DNA of 64,000 bases, taken from the NCBI RefSeq assembly GCF_004795015.1, contig NZ_SSBI01000013.1, forward strand, positions 62,001-126,000, read 5' to 3'. Below are positions 8,355 through 18,453 of the stretch, piece by piece. The translations under genes were made by a program, and so were the position numbers. The DNA comes from Streptomyces sp. A1277. GTDB taxonomy: Bacteria > Actinomycetota > Actinomycetes > Streptomycetales > Streptomycetaceae. The notes beneath the pieces are model-generated. The model had not been told where the DNA came from. It saw nothing but the letters and a program-made list of their open reading frames with translations, and ran no database searches. The number at the start of each line of letters is the position of its first letter. Position 1 is the first letter of the stretch.

Positions 8355-9482
8355 TCACACCCCGGCGCCGACTTCGCTCTGTCCTTCCTCGGCCTCCAGC
8401 GCCTTGTTGCGGCGGACCGAGGACCAGAAGGACCAGGCGATCAGGACGACGCCGACCAGACCGGTGATGATCTCGTTGATCTCGTACTGGATGGTGACGA
8501 GCAGGATGACCGACAGCGCGCCGATCGCGTAGTGCGCGCCGTGCTCCAGGTACACGTAGTCGTCCAGGGTGCCCTGGCGGACCAGGTAGACCGTGAGCGA
8601 ACGGACGTACATGGCGCCGATGCCGAGGCCGAGCGCCATCAGCACGATCTCGTTGGTGATGGCGAAGGCGCCGATCACGCCGTCGAACGAGAAGGACGCG
8701 TCGAGCACTTCCAGGTAGAGGAACATGAAGAACGCGGCCTTGCCGGAGAGGGCGACCGCGGAGATCTTCCTTCCGCTCCGCTTGGCCTCTTCCTCCTCCT
8801 CGTGCTCGCGTTCCTCGTCCTCTTCGAGCTTGTCCTCGAAGTAGCCGGAGAGTCCGCCGACGATGAGGTACGTGATCAGACCGGCGATGCCGGCGAGCAG
8901 GACGGTCTCCGCCTTGTCCGCGTGCCCGCCGCCGTGCTGGTGGGCGTGGGCGGCGAAGGTGAGGGCGCTGATCAGCAGGACGATGAGCGCGATGCAGACC
9001 GACAGCATGTCGACCTTGCCGAGCTTGGCGAGCGGGCGCTCGATCCAGCGCAGCCACTGGATGTCCCGGTCCTCGAAGATGAAGTCGAGGAAGATCATGA
9101 GCAGGAACATGCCACCGAAGGCGGCGATCGCCGGGTGGGCGTCCGTGACCAGTTCCTTGTAGCGGTCCGCGTCGTTGAAGGAGAGATCGATGGCGTCGAT
9201 CGGATTCAGCTTGGCGGTGATGGCCACGATCACGACGGGGAAGACCAGCCGCATACCGAAGACCGCGATGAGCACGCCGACCGTGAGGAAGATCTTCTGC
9301 CAGAAGGCGGACATCTTCTTCAGGATTCCGGCGTTCACCACAGCGTTGTCGAACGACAGCGAGATCTCCAGGACGGAGAGGATCGCCACCACTCCGAAGG
9401 CTTCCCACCCCCCGTAGAACCACGCGGCCACGAGGCCGATCGCGGTGATCACGAGCGACCACCCGAAGGTTTTCAGAAGCAC
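8355..9482 (-). CDS. DUF475 / TerC-like integral membrane protein
   Basis: A 375-residue polytopic membrane protein with roughly eight or nine hydrophobic segments. Two copies of the TerC-type acidic membrane motif are visible: LEISLSFDNAVVN near residue 40 and LDASFSFDGVIGAF near residue 255. These are the conserved Asp-containing segments proposed to bind or move metal ions. A charged loop rich in Glu and a His-rich HAHQHGGGH segment lie between them. The start is GTG at 9482. Its neighbours, TerD and TerA family genes, support a Ter stress role; the transported ion is unknown. Confidence 0.88.
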   Translation of the reverse strand: MLLKTFGWSLVITAIGLVAAWFYGGWEAFGVVAILSVLEISLSFDNAVVNAGILKKMSAFWQKIFLTVGVLIAVFGMRLVFPVVIVAITAKLNPIDAIDLSFNDADRYKELVTDAHPAIAAFGGMFLLMIFLDFIFEDRDIQWLRWIERPLAKLGKVDMLSVCIALIVLLISALTFAAHAHQHGGGHADKAETVLLAGIAGLITYLIVGGLSGYFEDKLEEDEEREHEEEEEAKRSGRKISAVALSGKAAFFMFLYLEVLDASFSFDGVIGAFAITNEIVLMALGLGIGAMYVRSLTVYLVRQGTLDDYVYLEHGAHYAIGALSVILLVTIQYEINEIITGLVGVVLIAWSFWSSVRRNKALEAEEGQSEVGAGV

Positions 9483-9552
9483 TGGCTACCCCATCATGTA
9501 TGTAACGGGTCTCCCCCGAGGTGTACGGGGCTCCCCCGCGCCGTGCGCGGCT

Positions 9553-10128
9553 TTACGAAACGTTGACCCCGAAGTCTAGAGCGATGCCGCGCAGCCCCGA
9601 CGCGTACCCCTGACCAACTGCACGGAACTTCCACTCGCCGTTGTAGCGGTAGAGCTCGCCGAAGATCATCGCCGTCTCCGTGGAGGCGTCCTCGGTGAGG
9701 TCGTAACGCGCGAGTTCCTGGCCGTCCGCCTGATTGACGACGCGGATGAACGCATTGCTGACCTGGCCGAATGTCTGACCGCGATTGTCGGCCTCGTGAA
9801 TGGAGACCGGAAAGACGATCTTGTCGCAATGGGCCGGTACCTGCGTGAGGTTCACGATGATCGACTCGTCGTCGCCCTCGCCCTCACCCGTGAGGTTGTC
9901 ACCGGTGTGCTCCACGGAACCGTCGGGGCTCGTGAGGTTGTTGTAGAACACGAACCACTCGTCGCCGAGCACCCGGCCCGACTGGCACAGCAGTGCGCTG
10001 GCGTCGAGGTCGAAGTCGGCCCCCGTCGTGGATCGTGCGTCCCAGCCGAGCCCGACCAGCACCTGGGTGAGATTGGGTGCGGCCTTGGAGAGGGAGACAT
10101 TGCCTCCCTTGGCGAGCGTGACGCCCAT
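9553..10128 (-). CDS. terD: TerD-family calcium-binding stress protein
   Basis: A 191-residue canonical TerD protein: [15 protein letters not shown] at the N-terminus, FDLDASALL as the first acidic calcium motif, TGEGEGDDE as the second, and [14 protein letters not shown] near the C-terminus. The family binds Ca2+ and is linked to tellurite, phage and oxidative stress resistance. The ATG at 10128 follows a GGAG-like site. It is very similar in sequence and identical in length to the TerD protein at 10243-10818, which indicates a recent tandem duplication. The DUF475 gene follows 70 bp downstream. Confidence 0.92.
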   Translation of the reverse strand: MGVTLAKGGNVSLSKAAPNLTQVLVGLGWDARSTTGADFDLDASALLCQSGRVLGDEWFVFYNNLTSPDGSVEHTGDNLTGEGEGDDESIIVNLTQVPAHCDKIVFPVSIHEADNRGQTFGQVSNAFIRVVNQADGQELARYDLTEDASTETAMIFGELYRYNGEWKFRAVGQGYASGLRGIALDFGVNVS

Positions 10129-10168
10129 GGTGTGTCCTCCCCGAGTCGATGAACCGTGTGTTGAGCGC

Positions 10169-10199
10169 GTCCGGCGCCGCACGTCGTGCGGCGCCGGAC
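10169..10199 (-). terminator. Perfect palindrome between the two terD genes
   Basis: Two perfect 15-bp arms (GTCCGGCGCCGCACG and its complement) around a one-base centre. It sits 44 bp past the stop of the upstream terD and 41 bp before the start of the second. It could terminate or attenuate transcription, making expression of the second terD partly independent. The A-run beside it lies on the promoter-proximal side, so on the minus strand it is not a textbook terminator. Confidence 0.5.
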
Positions 10200-10242
10200 G
10201 GAAAAACGCTGGTGCCGGGGCCGCGCGGCCCCGGTCAGCTGC

Positions 10243-10818
10243 CTAGACGTTGACGCCGAAGTCCTGCGCGATGCCGCGCAGGCCCGAGGCGTAGCCCTGG
10301 CCGATGGCGCGGAACTTCCACTCCGCGCCGTTGCGGTACAGCTCGCCGAAGACCATGGCGGTCTCGGTCGAGGCGTCCTCGGACAGGTCGTAGCGCGCGA
10401 GCTCGCTGTTGTCGGCCTGGTTGACGACGCGGATGTACGCGTTGCGCACCTGGCCGAAGCTCTGCTGGCGGGTCTCGGCCTCGTAGATCGAGACCGGGAA
10501 GACGATCTTGTCGACGTCGGCCGGGACGGTGGCCAGGTTGACGTTGATGACCTCGTCGTCGCCCTCGCCCTCACCGGTGAGGTTGTCACCGGTGTGCTCG
10601 ACGGAGCCGTCGGGGCTCTTGAGGTTGTTGAAGAAGACGAAGTTGCCGTCGTTGGCGACCTTGCCCTCGGCGTTCGTCAGCAGTGCGCTGGCGTCGAGGT
10701 CGAAGTCTCCGCCGGTGGTGGTACGGGCGTCCCAGCCCAGACCCACGATGACCGCGGTCAGGTTGGGCGCGGCCTTGGTCAGCGAGACGTTGCCGCCCTT
10801 GCTGAGGCTGACTCCCAC
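10243..10818 (-). CDS. terD: TerD-family calcium-binding stress protein (paralogue)
   Basis: A 191-residue TerD protein with [33 protein letters not shown] and [15 protein letters not shown] chose the GTG at 10818 rather than the ATG 12 bases upstream: GGGAGGA lies just before the GTG, and the resulting protein matches its 191-residue neighbour exactly in length and start. It is the first gene of the minus-strand run terD-terD-DUF475. Confidence 0.92.
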   Translation of the reverse strand: MGVSLSKGGNVSLTKAAPNLTAVIVGLGWDARTTTGGDFDLDASALLTNAEGKVANDGNFVFFNNLKSPDGSVEHTGDNLTGEGEGDDEVINVNLATVPADVDKIVFPVSIYEAETRQQSFGQVRNAYIRVVNQADNSELARYDLSEDASTETAMVFGELYRNGAEWKFRAIGQGYASGLRGIAQDFGVNV

Positions 10819-10967
10819 GAGTCCTCCCATTGGTTTCTTGGGGGCCGGCCGGTGCCGGCGCCTCCACGTCGTGTTGGCATCGGATCAACGAGTGGATCCT
10901 AGTGACCGGTTCCCGGCCTGAGCAGGCATTCGGGCCGGGGTCGCCGGATGATCCGCCCGAAGCCGGA

Positions 10968-11426
10968 TCAGAGGGCGCCGAGCGCCTTGATGTAGTCGTT
11001 GAGGTCGCGCGCGTCGGGCAGGCCGTTGACGACCGTCCAGCGCACCACGCCCTCCTTGTCGATGACGAAGGTGCCGCGCACCGCACAGCCCTTGTCCTCG
11101 TCGAAGACGCCGTAGGCCCGCGAGGTCTCGCCGTGCGGCCAGAAGTCGGACAGGAGCGGGTACTCCAGGCCCTCCTGCTCGGCGAAGACGCGCAGGGTGT
11201 GGATGGAGTCGTTGGAGACGGCCAGCAGCTGCGTGTCGTCGTTCTCGAACGTGGGCAGCTCGTCGCGGAGCGCGCACAGCTCGCCCGTGCAGACGCCGGT
11301 GAAGGCGAACGGGTAGAACAGCAGCACCACGTTCTTCTCGCCCCGGAAGTCGGAGAGCTTCACGGTCCGGCCGTGGTTGTCCTTCAGCTCGAAATCCGGG
11401 GCCTTGGTGCCGACCTCGATCGCCAT
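10968..11426 (-). CDS. Peroxiredoxin (AhpE/Bcp type)
   Basis: A 152-residue thioredoxin-fold peroxiredoxin. The active site is [10 protein letters not shown], with the peroxidatic Cys46 and a second Cys51 five residues later, which could act as resolving Cys as in Bcp/PrxQ. The length and the [14 protein letters not shown] start fit the AhpE/Bcp group. It reduces alkyl hydroperoxides and H2O2 in the cytosol using thiol reductants. Its position beside the Ter genes fits a shared oxidative stress role. The ATG at 11426 is preceded by AAGGGACG. Confidence 0.9.
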   Translation of the reverse strand: MAIEVGTKAPDFELKDNHGRTVKLSDFRGEKNVVLLFYPFAFTGVCTGELCALRDELPTFENDDTQLLAVSNDSIHTLRVFAEQEGLEYPLLSDFWPHGETSRAYGVFDEDKGCAVRGTFVIDKEGVVRWTVVNGLPDARDLNDYIKALGAL

Positions 11427-11572
11427 GAAAACGCGTCCCTTCGCTACGTCACCGGGCTGGGCTGTCCGGGTGGCCCCCACCCTACGCAGAGGGCACGGGC
11501 GCCTGTGCGGCACCCGTGAAAGCTTCCCGCCGGCATCCGGATCAAGCCTGCCGGGAGCGGGGACGGGTGTAC

Positions 11573-11611
11573 GAAGGCCCCCGGCCGGCGCGGTGCCTGT
11601 CGGGGGCCTTC
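11573..11611 (-). terminator. Stem-loop after the DUF3052 gene
   Basis: A perfect 11-bp stem (GAAGGCCCCCG and CGGGGGCCTTC) with a 17-nt loop, starting 15 bp beyond the DUF3052 stop codon. It could also serve as a boundary between that gene and the peroxiredoxin promoter. Confidence 0.6.
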
Positions 11612-11625
11612 AGGGCCGATGGGTG

Positions 11626-12063
11626 TCAGCGCTTGGCTTTGGCCGCTTTCGGCGTCCCGAGCCGGCTTCCCGACCAGTCCTTGCCCGCGTTGACGCTCTT
11701 GGTCTGGGCGAGACCGGCGGTCTGGGCGGCCTCGTTGATGTCGCTCGGCTCGACGTATCCGTCACGGCCGGTCTTCGGCGTCATCAGCCAGACCACACCG
11801 CCGTCCTCGAGCAGACCGATGGCATCCACCAGCGCGTCCGTAAGGTCGCCGTCCTCGTCACGGAACCAGAGCAGGACGACGTCCGCGACGTCGTCGTACT
11901 CCTCGTCGACGAGTTCCTGGCCGATAGTGGCCTCAATGCCCTCACGGAGCTCCAGCTCGACGTCGTCGTCGTAGCCGATCTCCTGGACCACCTGTCCGGG
12001 CTCGAACCCCAGGCGTGCCGCCGGGTTGGTCCGCTCCTCCGCGTGGTCCGCGGTCGCGCTCAC
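11626..12063 (-). CDS. DUF3052 family protein
   Basis: A 145-residue conserved actinobacterial protein of unknown function. It is acidic in its N-terminal half (YDDDVELELREG, EEYDDVADVVLLWFRDEDGDL) and ends in a basic PKAAKAKR tail. The start is decided by the ribosome site: an AGGAGG lies six bases before the GTG at 12063, and that same AGGAGG would be inside the coding region if the ATG at 12081 were used. It is transcribed divergently from aceE, a conserved arrangement in Streptomyces. Confidence 0.88.
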   Translation of the reverse strand: MSATADHAEERTNPAARLGFEPGQVVQEIGYDDDVELELREGIEATIGQELVDEEYDDVADVVLLWFRDEDGDLTDALVDAIGLLEDGGVVWLMTPKTGRDGYVEPSDINEAAQTAGLAQTKSVNAGKDWSGSRLGTPKAAKAKR

Positions 12064-12593
12064 GGGTTGCCTCCTGATCATGTTTCGGAAAATGCTTCAG
12101 CCACGCGCGTGCGCGGGGCGTTGGCCGTAGTCCACACGGGAGCGGCGGATCGCGCAAGTACCCAGCGTACGAGACCGCCTAAACGGTGACGTTTCGTGCC
12201 ACGTCGCCATCCCGTCGGCGGCCCCTTGCGGGAGCCCGCGTCCTCCTCCGTTCCCTTTACGTCCTTGGACAGCTTATGCCGTTTCGGTCCGGCATTCGGA
12301 GCCGAGCAGCGTTTGGGAACACTTGGACGCCTTGGGCGTATGGTTGCGGTTCGACCCAGACCATCCTGCCTGCCCCATCCTGTCCGACACCTTCTGCCTG
12401 CACCGATACCCAATCGGCCGCCGTCCATCCGCACCGGCGGCGACGGCCCGGGGCGCGTCGGCGGTTACCTCCCGGTAGAGATGACGTACGCGTTCCAGCG
12501 GTACACGATGGGGATGGCGTACACATCCTCATGTCCGGGGGCGGACTCCCGTAACAGGCCCCGAAGCGCAGCACCGAACAGCGAAGGAACAGC
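12064..12593. promoter_or_regulatory. Divergent intergenic region between DUF3052 and aceE
   Basis: A 530-bp region without a credible gene. It must hold the promoters of both flanking genes. It is less GC-rich than its surroundings in places, for example around 12250-12360. I could not pick a convincing -35/-10 pair for either gene. A GAAGGA about seven bases before the aceE GTG is the likely ribosome site. Confidence 0.4.
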
Positions 12594-15335
12594 GTGGCTT
12601 CCGGATCCGATCGCAACCCGATCATCATTGGCGGCCTTCCGAGTCAGGTCCCGGATTTCGATCCCGAAGAGACCCAGGAATGGCTCGACTCCCTCGACGC
12701 CGCCGTCGACGAGCGAGGCCGTGAGCGGGCCCGCTACCTCATGCTCCGGCTCATCGAGCGCGCGCGCGAGAAGCGCGTCGCCGTGCCGGAGATGCGCAGC
12801 ACGGACTACGTGAACACGATCGCCACGAAGGACGAGCCGTTCTTCCCCGGCGACGAGGAGATCGAGCGCAAGGTCCTCAACGCGACCCGCTGGAACGCGG
12901 CCGTGATGGTGTCGCGCGCCCAGCGTCCGGGGATCGGCGTGGGCGGACACATCGCCACGTTCGCCTCCTCCGCCTCGCTGTACGACGTGGGTTTCAACCA
13001 CTTCTTCCGCGGCAAGGACGACGGTCTGGGCGGTGACCAGATCTTCTTCCAGGGGCACGCCTCCCCCGGGATCTACGCTCGCGCGTTCCTGCTGGACCGG
13101 TTGAGCGAGGCGCAGCTCGACGCGTTCCGCCAGGAGAAGTCGAAGGCACCGAACGGGCTGTCCAGCTACCCGCACCCGCGGCTGATGCCGGACTTCTGGG
13201 AGTTCCCGACGGTGTCGATGGGCCTCGGCCCGCTCAGCGCGATCTACCAGGCGCGGATGAACCGCTACATGGAGGCGCGCGGCCTCGCCGACACGTCGAA
13301 CTCTCACGTGTGGGCCTACCTCGGCGACGGCGAGATGGACGAGCCGGAGTCGCTGGGCCAGCTGTCCATCGCCGCCCGTGAGGGCCTGGACAACCTGACC
13401 TTCGTCGTCAACTGCAACCTCCAGCGCCTCGACGGCCCGGTGCGCGGCAACGGCAAGGTCATCCAGGAGCTGGAGTCGCAGTTCCGGGGCGCCGGGTGGA
13501 ACGTGATCAAGCTGGTCTGGGACCGCTCCTGGGACCCGCTGCTGGCGCAGGACCGCACGGGCATCCTGGTCAACAAGCTGAACACGACGCCGGACGGTCA
13601 GTTCCAGACGTACGCGACGGAGACGGGCGCGTACATCCGGGAGCACTTCTTCGGGGACGATCCGCGGCTGCGCGAGATGGTCAAGGACATGACCGACCAG
13701 CAGATCCTGCACCTGGGCCGCGGCGGTCACGACCACCGCAAGGTCTACGCGGCGTACGCGGCGGCCAAGGCCCACAAGGGCCAGCCGACGGTGATCCTGG
13801 CGCAGACGGTCAAGGGCTGGACCCTCGGGCCCAATTTCGAGGGCCGCAACGCGACCCACCAGATGAAGAAGCTGACCGCCGAGGACCTGAAGCGGTTCCG
13901 GGACCGGCTGCACATCCCGATCGCGGACAAGGAGCTGGAGGACGGCAACCCGCCGTACTACCACCCGGGCCGCGACTCGGAGGAGATCCAGTACATGCAC
14001 GACCGCCGCAAGGGCCTGGGCGGTTACGTCCCGACCCGTGTGGTGCGCGCGAAGCCGCTGCCGCTGCCCGAGGACAAGACGTACGCGGCGGCGAAGAAGG
14101 GTTCGGGCCAGCAGTCGATCGCCACCACCATGGCGTTCGTCCGCATCCTGAAGGACCTCATGCGGGACAAGGAGATCGGCAAGCGTTTCGTGCTGATCGC
14201 GCCGGACGAGTACCGCACCTTCGGTATGGACGCGTTCTTCCCGAGCGCGAAGATCTACAACCCGCTGGGCCAGCAGTACGAGTCGGTGGACCGCGATCTG
14301 CTGCTCGCGTACAAGGAGTCGCCGACCGGGCAGATGCTGCACGACGGCATCTCGGAGGCGGGCTGCACGGCCTCGCTGATCGCCGCGGGCTCGGCGTACG
14401 CGACGCACGGCGAGCCGCTGATCCCGGTGTACGTCTTCTACTCGATGTTCGGGTTCCAGCGCACCGGTGACCAGTTCTGGCAGATGGCCGACCAGCTCGC
14501 GCGCGGCTTCGTGCTGGGCGCCACCGCCGGCCGTACGACGCTGACCGGCGAGGGCCTGCAGCACGCCGACGGGCACTCGCAGCTGCTGGCCTCGACCAAC
14601 CCGGGCTGTGTGGCGTACGACCCGGCGTTCGGTTACGAGATCGCGCACATCGTCAAGGACGGTCTGCGCCGGATGTACGGCGGGACCCCCGAGGAGAACG
14701 AGGACGTCTTCTACTACCTCACCGTCTACAACGAGCCGATCCAGCACCCGGCCGAGCCCGCCGACGTGGACGTCGAGGGCATCCTGAAGGGCGTCTACCG
14801 CTACAGCAGCGGCGAGAAGGGCGAGATCCCGGCCCAGATCATGGCGTCCGGTGTGGCGGTCCCGTGGGCCGTCGAGGCGCAGCGCATCCTCGCGGACGAG
14901 TGGAACGTGAAGGCGGACGTCTGGTCGGCGACCTCCTGGAACGAGCTGCGGCGCGAGGCCGTGGACGTGGAGCGGTACAACCTGCTGCACCCGGAGGAGG
15001 AGCAGCGCGTGCCGTACGTGACGCGCAAGCTGTCCGGGGCCGAGGGGCCGTTCGTGGCGGTGTCGGACTGGATGCGGTCGGTGCCGGACCAGATCGCGCG
15101 CTGGGTGCCCGGTGCGTACCAGTCGCTGGGTGCGGACGGGTTCGGTTTCGCGGACACGCGGGGCGCGGCCCGGCGGTTCTTCCACATCGACGCGCAGTCG
15201 ATCGTGCTCGCGGTGCTGACCGAGCTGGCGAAGGACGGGAAGGTCGACCGTTCGGTGCTGAAGACGGCCGTCGACCGCTACGACCTGCTGGAGGTGGCCT
15301 CGGCCGATCCGGGGGCCGCGGGCGGCGACGCGTAG
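12594..15335 (+). CDS. aceE: Pyruvate dehydrogenase E1 component, homodimeric type
   Basis: A 913-residue thiamine-diphosphate enzyme, the full length of bacterial AceE. It decarboxylates pyruvate and passes the acetyl group to lipoyl E2. The ThDP motif starts at [13 protein letters not shown] and ends about 30 residues later at [15 protein letters not shown], all intact. The N-terminal [13 protein letters not shown] and the C-terminal transketolase-like region ([18 protein letters not shown]) are also typical. The start is GTG at 12594. It stands alone, without aceF or lpd, as usual in Streptomyces. A GC-rich hairpin follows the stop. Confidence 0.97.
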   Translation: MASGSDRNPIIIGGLPSQVPDFDPEETQEWLDSLDAAVDERGRERARYLMLRLIERAREKRVAVPEMRSTDYVNTIATKDEPFFPGDEEIERKVLNATRWNAAVMVSRAQRPGIGVGGHIATFASSASLYDVGFNHFFRGKDDGLGGDQIFFQGHASPGIYARAFLLDRLSEAQLDAFRQEKSKAPNGLSSYPHPRLMPDFWEFPTVSMGLGPLSAIYQARMNRYMEARGLADTSNSHVWAYLGDGEMDEPESLGQLSIAAREGLDNLTFVVNCNLQRLDGPVRGNGKVIQELESQFRGAGWNVIKLVWDRSWDPLLAQDRTGILVNKLNTTPDGQFQTYATETGAYIREHFFGDDPRLREMVKDMTDQQILHLGRGGHDHRKVYAAYAAAKAHKGQPTVILAQTVKGWTLGPNFEGRNATHQMKKLTAEDLKRFRDRLHIPIADKELEDGNPPYYHPGRDSEEIQYMHDRRKGLGGYVPTRVVRAKPLPLPEDKTYAAAKKGSGQQSIATTMAFVRILKDLMRDKEIGKRFVLIAPDEYRTFGMDAFFPSAKIYNPLGQQYESVDRDLLLAYKESPTGQMLHDGISEAGCTASLIAAGSAYATHGEPLIPVYVFYSMFGFQRTGDQFWQMADQLARGFVLGATAGRTTLTGEGLQHADGHSQLLASTNPGCVAYDPAFGYEIAHIVKDGLRRMYGGTPEENEDVFYYLTVYNEPIQHPAEPADVDVEGILKGVYRYSSGEKGEIPAQIMASGVAVPWAVEAQRILADEWNVKADVWSATSWNELRREAVDVERYNLLHPEEEQRVPYVTRKLSGAEGPFVAVSDWMRSVPDQIARWVPGAYQSLGADGFGFADTRGAARRFFHIDAQSIVLAVLTELAKDGKVDRSVLKTAVDRYDLLEVASADPGAAGGDA

Positions 15336-15350
15336 GACGTGAGGACCGGT

Positions 15351-15388
15351 GCGGGGCGGCGGGGCCCGGAAGGGCGCCACCGCCCCGC
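15351..15388 (+). terminator. GC-rich stem-loop after aceE
   Basis: A 9-bp stem, GCGGGGCGG and CCGCCCCGC, with a 20-nt GC-rich loop that can fold further. It begins 16 bp after the aceE stop and lies before the convergent I36-type gene, so it could end transcripts from both sides. Confidence 0.5.
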
Positions 15389-15403
15389 GGCGTGTCCGTA
15401 TGG

Positions 15404-15766
15404 TCAGTTCTCCCAGACCTTGAAGGCGCGGACCTGGTACGGGGAGCGGGGCAGCCACGTCCCGCCGCCCGGGTACGTCTCGAACTCGCCGGTCTCCGCG
15501 CACTCGGCGGACTGGTAGGTGGTGACGGGCCGGCCGGTGCGGTTGGCCAGGGCCTGGACGGTGGTGCCGGCCCTCAGCGGCACGCAGCTCTCGATGTCGA
15601 TCGTGGACAGCTCATGGATCTGCCGGGCGCCCGTGAAGTCGGGCTCGGCCCAGAGGCAGAGCTGCCCGCTGCCGCAGTCCCCGAGCCGGACGGGCGCGGC
15701 CTGGGCGGGTGCGGACGGGAACAGGGCGGTGGCGGCCAGGGCGGCCGCGACAACGGTCGTACGCAT
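15404..15766 (-). CDS. Secreted peptidase-inhibitor-I36-like small protein
   Basis: A 120-residue protein with a Sec signal peptide at residues 1-23 (MRTTVVAAALAATALFPSAPAQA), cleaved after AQA. The mature part has four cysteines (C-GSGQLC, ESC, SAEC) and the beta/gamma-crystallin-like pattern of family I36, named for a Streptomyces metalloproteinase inhibitor (SMPI). Whether it inhibits a protease is not shown by sequence. I chose the ATG at 15766 because it starts the signal peptide; the upstream ATG at 15805 would add an unlikely His-rich prefix. Confidence 0.8.
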   Translation of the reverse strand: MRTTVVAAALAATALFPSAPAQAAPVRLGDCGSGQLCLWAEPDFTGARQIHELSTIDIESCVPLRAGTTVQALANRTGRPVTTYQSAECAETGEFETYPGGGTWLPRSPYQVRAFKVWEN

Positions 15767-15864
15767 GTGAGATGAACCCCCGTGGTGTGGATCTTCCACC
15801 CCCACCCTGAGCCGTTACGGAGCGTTACGGGAAGAGGTCGGGGGTGGATTCACCCTGATAGGGG

Positions 15865-15896
15865 ACAGCCCCGCCGGAGCGTTCCGGCGGGGCTGT
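15865..15896 (-). terminator. Strong stem-loop after the MFS exporter
   Basis: A perfect 14-bp inverted repeat, ACAGCCCCGCCGGA and its complement, with a GCGT loop. It lies 46 bp beyond the stop of the exporter gene and is the cleanest terminator-like hairpin in the window. Confidence 0.7.
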
Positions 15897-15941
15897 TGTA
15901 CGCGCTGTGTTGACGTCCGTGTGACGCCTGGGGTGTCCGGG

Positions 15942-17552
15942 TCAGATGTGACCGGCGCCCGCGCTCGCCTCCGCGTTCTCGCCGCGCTTGGTCAGCGTGG
16001 CGACGAGGGCGGCGATCACCGCGACGATGCCGGCGACCATGAACGCCGTGCTCATGCCGGAGACGAACGTGTCGTGCGCGACGCCCGCGATCTTGCCCGC
16101 GATCTCCGGCGGGGTCTCCTTGGTGACCGGCGGCATGCCGACCTTGATCGCGGAGGACGCCTGGCCGAGCTGCTCGGGCGACAGCGCCGGAAGCTTCGCC
16201 GCCTTCCAGTTGTCCGCCAGCTCGGCGTCGACGCGCGAGGCCATGATCGCGCCGAGCACCGCCGTACCGAGGCTGCCGCCGACCTGCATGGCGGCCTGCT
16301 GGAGGCCGCCGGCGACGCCGGAGAGCTCCATCGGGGCGTTGCCGACGATGACCTCGGTGGCGCCGACCATGACGGGGGCGAGGCCGAGGCCGAGCAGGGC
16401 GAACCAGATCGACATGGTCAGCGTGCCCGTGCCGACCGTCAGCTGGGACATGCCGAACATGGCGACGGCGGTGCAGACCATGCCGCCCACCAGCGGGACG
16501 CGCGGGCCGAACTTGGTGATCAGGGCACCCGCCAGCGGCGAGGCGACGATCATCATCGCGGTCAGCGGCAGCAGGTGCAGGCCCGCGTCGACGGCCTTCA
16601 TGCCGTGCACGTTCTGCAGGTAGAAGGTGACGAAGAACAGGCCGCCCATGAAGGCGAAGGCCATCAGCACCATCAGGACCGTGCCCGCGGACAGCGGGAC
16701 GGAGCGGAACATCGCCAGCGGGACCAGCGGTTCCTTGACGCGCTGCTCGACCAGGGCGAACGCGAGGAACAGGACGACCGCGCCGACCAGGAAGCCGATC
16801 GTCTGGATGTCGCCCCAACCCCACTCGGCGCCCTTGATGAGGGCCCAGATCAGGCAGAACATCGCACCGGACAGCAGCACGATGCCGGCGATGTCGAAGG
16901 AGCGCGGGGCGTTCTCGGCGCGGTGGTCCTTGAGGATCAGGACGCCGAGCACCAGGGCGAGCACGCCGACCGGCACGTTGATGAAGAAGACGGACTGCCA
17001 GCTGACGTGCTCCACGAGCACACCACCGAGGATCGGGCCGCCCGCGGTCGAGGCGCCGATCACCATGCCCCAGATGCCGATCGCCATGTTCAGCTTCTCG
17101 GCCGGGAAGGTGGCGCGCAGCAGCCCGAGCGCGGCGGGCATGAGCAGCGCGCCGAAGAGGCCCTGGAGCACCCGGAAGGCGATCACGAGGGCGACGCTGT
17201 CGGAGAGCCCGATGGCGCCCGAAGCGGCGGCGAAGCCCACGACGCCTATGAGGAAGGTCTGCCGGTGGCCGAAGCGGTCACCGAGCTTGCCCGCGGTGAT
17301 CAGGGAGACCGCGAGGGCGAGCATGTAGCCGTTGGTGATCCACTGGACGTCGGCGAGCGAGGCGCCGAGGTCCTGCTGGATGGCGGGGTTGGCGATCGCG
17401 ACGATCGTGCCGTCGAGCGCGACCATCATCACGCCGATGGCCACGGAGAACAGCGTCAGCCAGGGGTGGCCGCGCAGCCCCTTGGCAGGTGCGGGACCAA
17501 GGGGGTCCCGGGGGTCCCGCGGAGCCTTTTCGACGGTGGTCTGACTAGTCAT
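15942..17552 (-). CDS. MFS multidrug exporter, DHA2 (EmrB/QacA, 14-TM) family
   Basis: A 536-residue membrane protein with about 14 hydrophobic helices. The first helix carries ALDGTIVAIANPAI, the DHA2 signature with the membrane-embedded Asp of motif D1, and the following loop contains GKLGDRFGHRQ, MFS motif A. It exports drugs using the proton gradient. The ATG at 17552 lies about eight bases past a -10 box with no ribosome site, so the transcript may be leaderless. It is divergent from a TetR gene that very likely represses it, and a clean terminator follows. Confidence 0.92.
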   Translation of the reverse strand: MTSQTTVEKAPRDPRDPLGPAPAKGLRGHPWLTLFSVAIGVMMVALDGTIVAIANPAIQQDLGASLADVQWITNGYMLALAVSLITAGKLGDRFGHRQTFLIGVVGFAAASGAIGLSDSVALVIAFRVLQGLFGALLMPAALGLLRATFPAEKLNMAIGIWGMVIGASTAGGPILGGVLVEHVSWQSVFFINVPVGVLALVLGVLILKDHRAENAPRSFDIAGIVLLSGAMFCLIWALIKGAEWGWGDIQTIGFLVGAVVLFLAFALVEQRVKEPLVPLAMFRSVPLSAGTVLMVLMAFAFMGGLFFVTFYLQNVHGMKAVDAGLHLLPLTAMMIVASPLAGALITKFGPRVPLVGGMVCTAVAMFGMSQLTVGTGTLTMSIWFALLGLGLAPVMVGATEVIVGNAPMELSGVAGGLQQAAMQVGGSLGTAVLGAIMASRVDAELADNWKAAKLPALSPEQLGQASSAIKVGMPPVTKETPPEIAGKIAGVAHDTFVSGMSTAFMVAGIVAVIAALVATLTKRGENAEASAGAGHI

Positions 17553-17559
17553 ACGCGGG

Positions 17560-17589
17560 AGATTAGTGTCAGTCACTGACAGTTGACAA
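17560..17589 (-). promoter_or_regulatory. MFS exporter promoter with TetR operator palindrome
   Basis: On the minus strand TTGTCA (17584-17589) and TAATCT (17560-17565) are separated by 18 bp. A perfect 15-bp palindrome, TGTCAGTCACTGACA (17567-17581), fills the spacer. A TetR dimer bound there would block RNA polymerase. The +1 predicted from the -10 box falls on or next to the exporter ATG. A plus-strand TTGACA at 17583-17588 may serve the TetR gene, so the same operator could also autoregulate it. Confidence 0.6.
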
Positions 17590-17669
17590 ACCAATTCACA
17601 AGTCGGTAACTGTCACGTAGCTCACAGGTAGGCTGAGCTGGACAAAGCAGGGAAAAGAGGACCAGTTCA

Positions 17670-18326
17670 GTGACCGAAGGGCAGCCGTCCGCGGCGCTCC
17701 CGACCGGGCTGCGCGAGCGCAAGAAGCGGCGCACCCGCGACGCGCTGCTCGTCGCCGCCCTCGAACTCTTCACCACCCACGGGTACGAGGAGACCACCGT
17801 CGACGAGATCACCGACGCGGTCGAGGTCTCCCAGCGCACCTTCTTCCGCTACTTCGCGGGCAAGGAGGCGGCCGTCTTCGCCGTACAGGACATGGTGGAG
17901 TCGCGCTTCCTCTCCGAGCTGCGCCAACGGCCCGCGGCCGAGGCCCCGTTCGAGGCCATGCGCCGCGCCGTGCTGTGCGCCTGGAACAGTATCGGAGAGG
18001 CCGTCGAGGCCCTCATCCCGGTCGAACTCCACATGCGCGCCTACCGGATGATCGAATCCACGCCGTCGCTGCTCGCCGCCCACCTGCGCCGCAGCATCGA
18101 CCTGGAGAACCAGATCGCCGAGCTGATCGCGCGCCGCGAGGGCCTGGACATGGCGCACGACCCGCGCCCCCGGGTCGCGGTCGCCGCCTTCTCCGGGGTG
18201 ATGCGGGCGGCCGGCCAACTGTGGGGCCAGGGGCGGGACACCAGCGTGGAGTCGCTCCGAGCGCTGACCGAGACGTACCTCGACGCGCTCACCCCGGCCC
18301 TCTCCGAAACCTGGCGCACACCCTGA
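17670..18326 (+). CDS. TetR-family transcriptional regulator
   Basis: A 218-residue regulator. The N-terminal helix-turn-helix (residues 20-65) contains RDALLVAALELFTTHGYEET followed by TVDEITDAVEVSQRTFFRYF, a classical TetR DNA-binding domain. The C-terminal ligand-binding domain is helical and unassigned. The start is GTG at 17670. It is divergent from the 14-TM exporter, with a 15-bp palindrome inside the exporter promoter. The simplest reading is a drug-responsive repressor of the exporter. Confidence 0.93.
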   Translation: MTEGQPSAALPTGLRERKKRRTRDALLVAALELFTTHGYEETTVDEITDAVEVSQRTFFRYFAGKEAAVFAVQDMVESRFLSELRQRPAAEAPFEAMRRAVLCAWNSIGEAVEALIPVELHMRAYRMIESTPSLLAAHLRRSIDLENQIAELIARREGLDMAHDPRPRVAVAAFSGVMRAAGQLWGQGRDTSVESLRALTETYLDALTPALSETWRTP

Positions 18327-18453
18327 CCAGCCGCTCACCGTGACGGAGGGCCGCACGCAGCGTGAGGCGATTGCCGTGTCCTTCCGCACAGTCGGGTGAT
18401 GTACGTCACCCTGCTCGCGATGCGGCTGCCCGCGTCTCCTAGGGTGGTCCGGA

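Noticed and set aside
12465..15503. A 1012-residue open frame on the minus strand across aceE
   Set aside because: It is antisense to a complete, motif-rich aceE and has the Arg/His/Val-rich composition typical of shadow frames in high-GC DNA.
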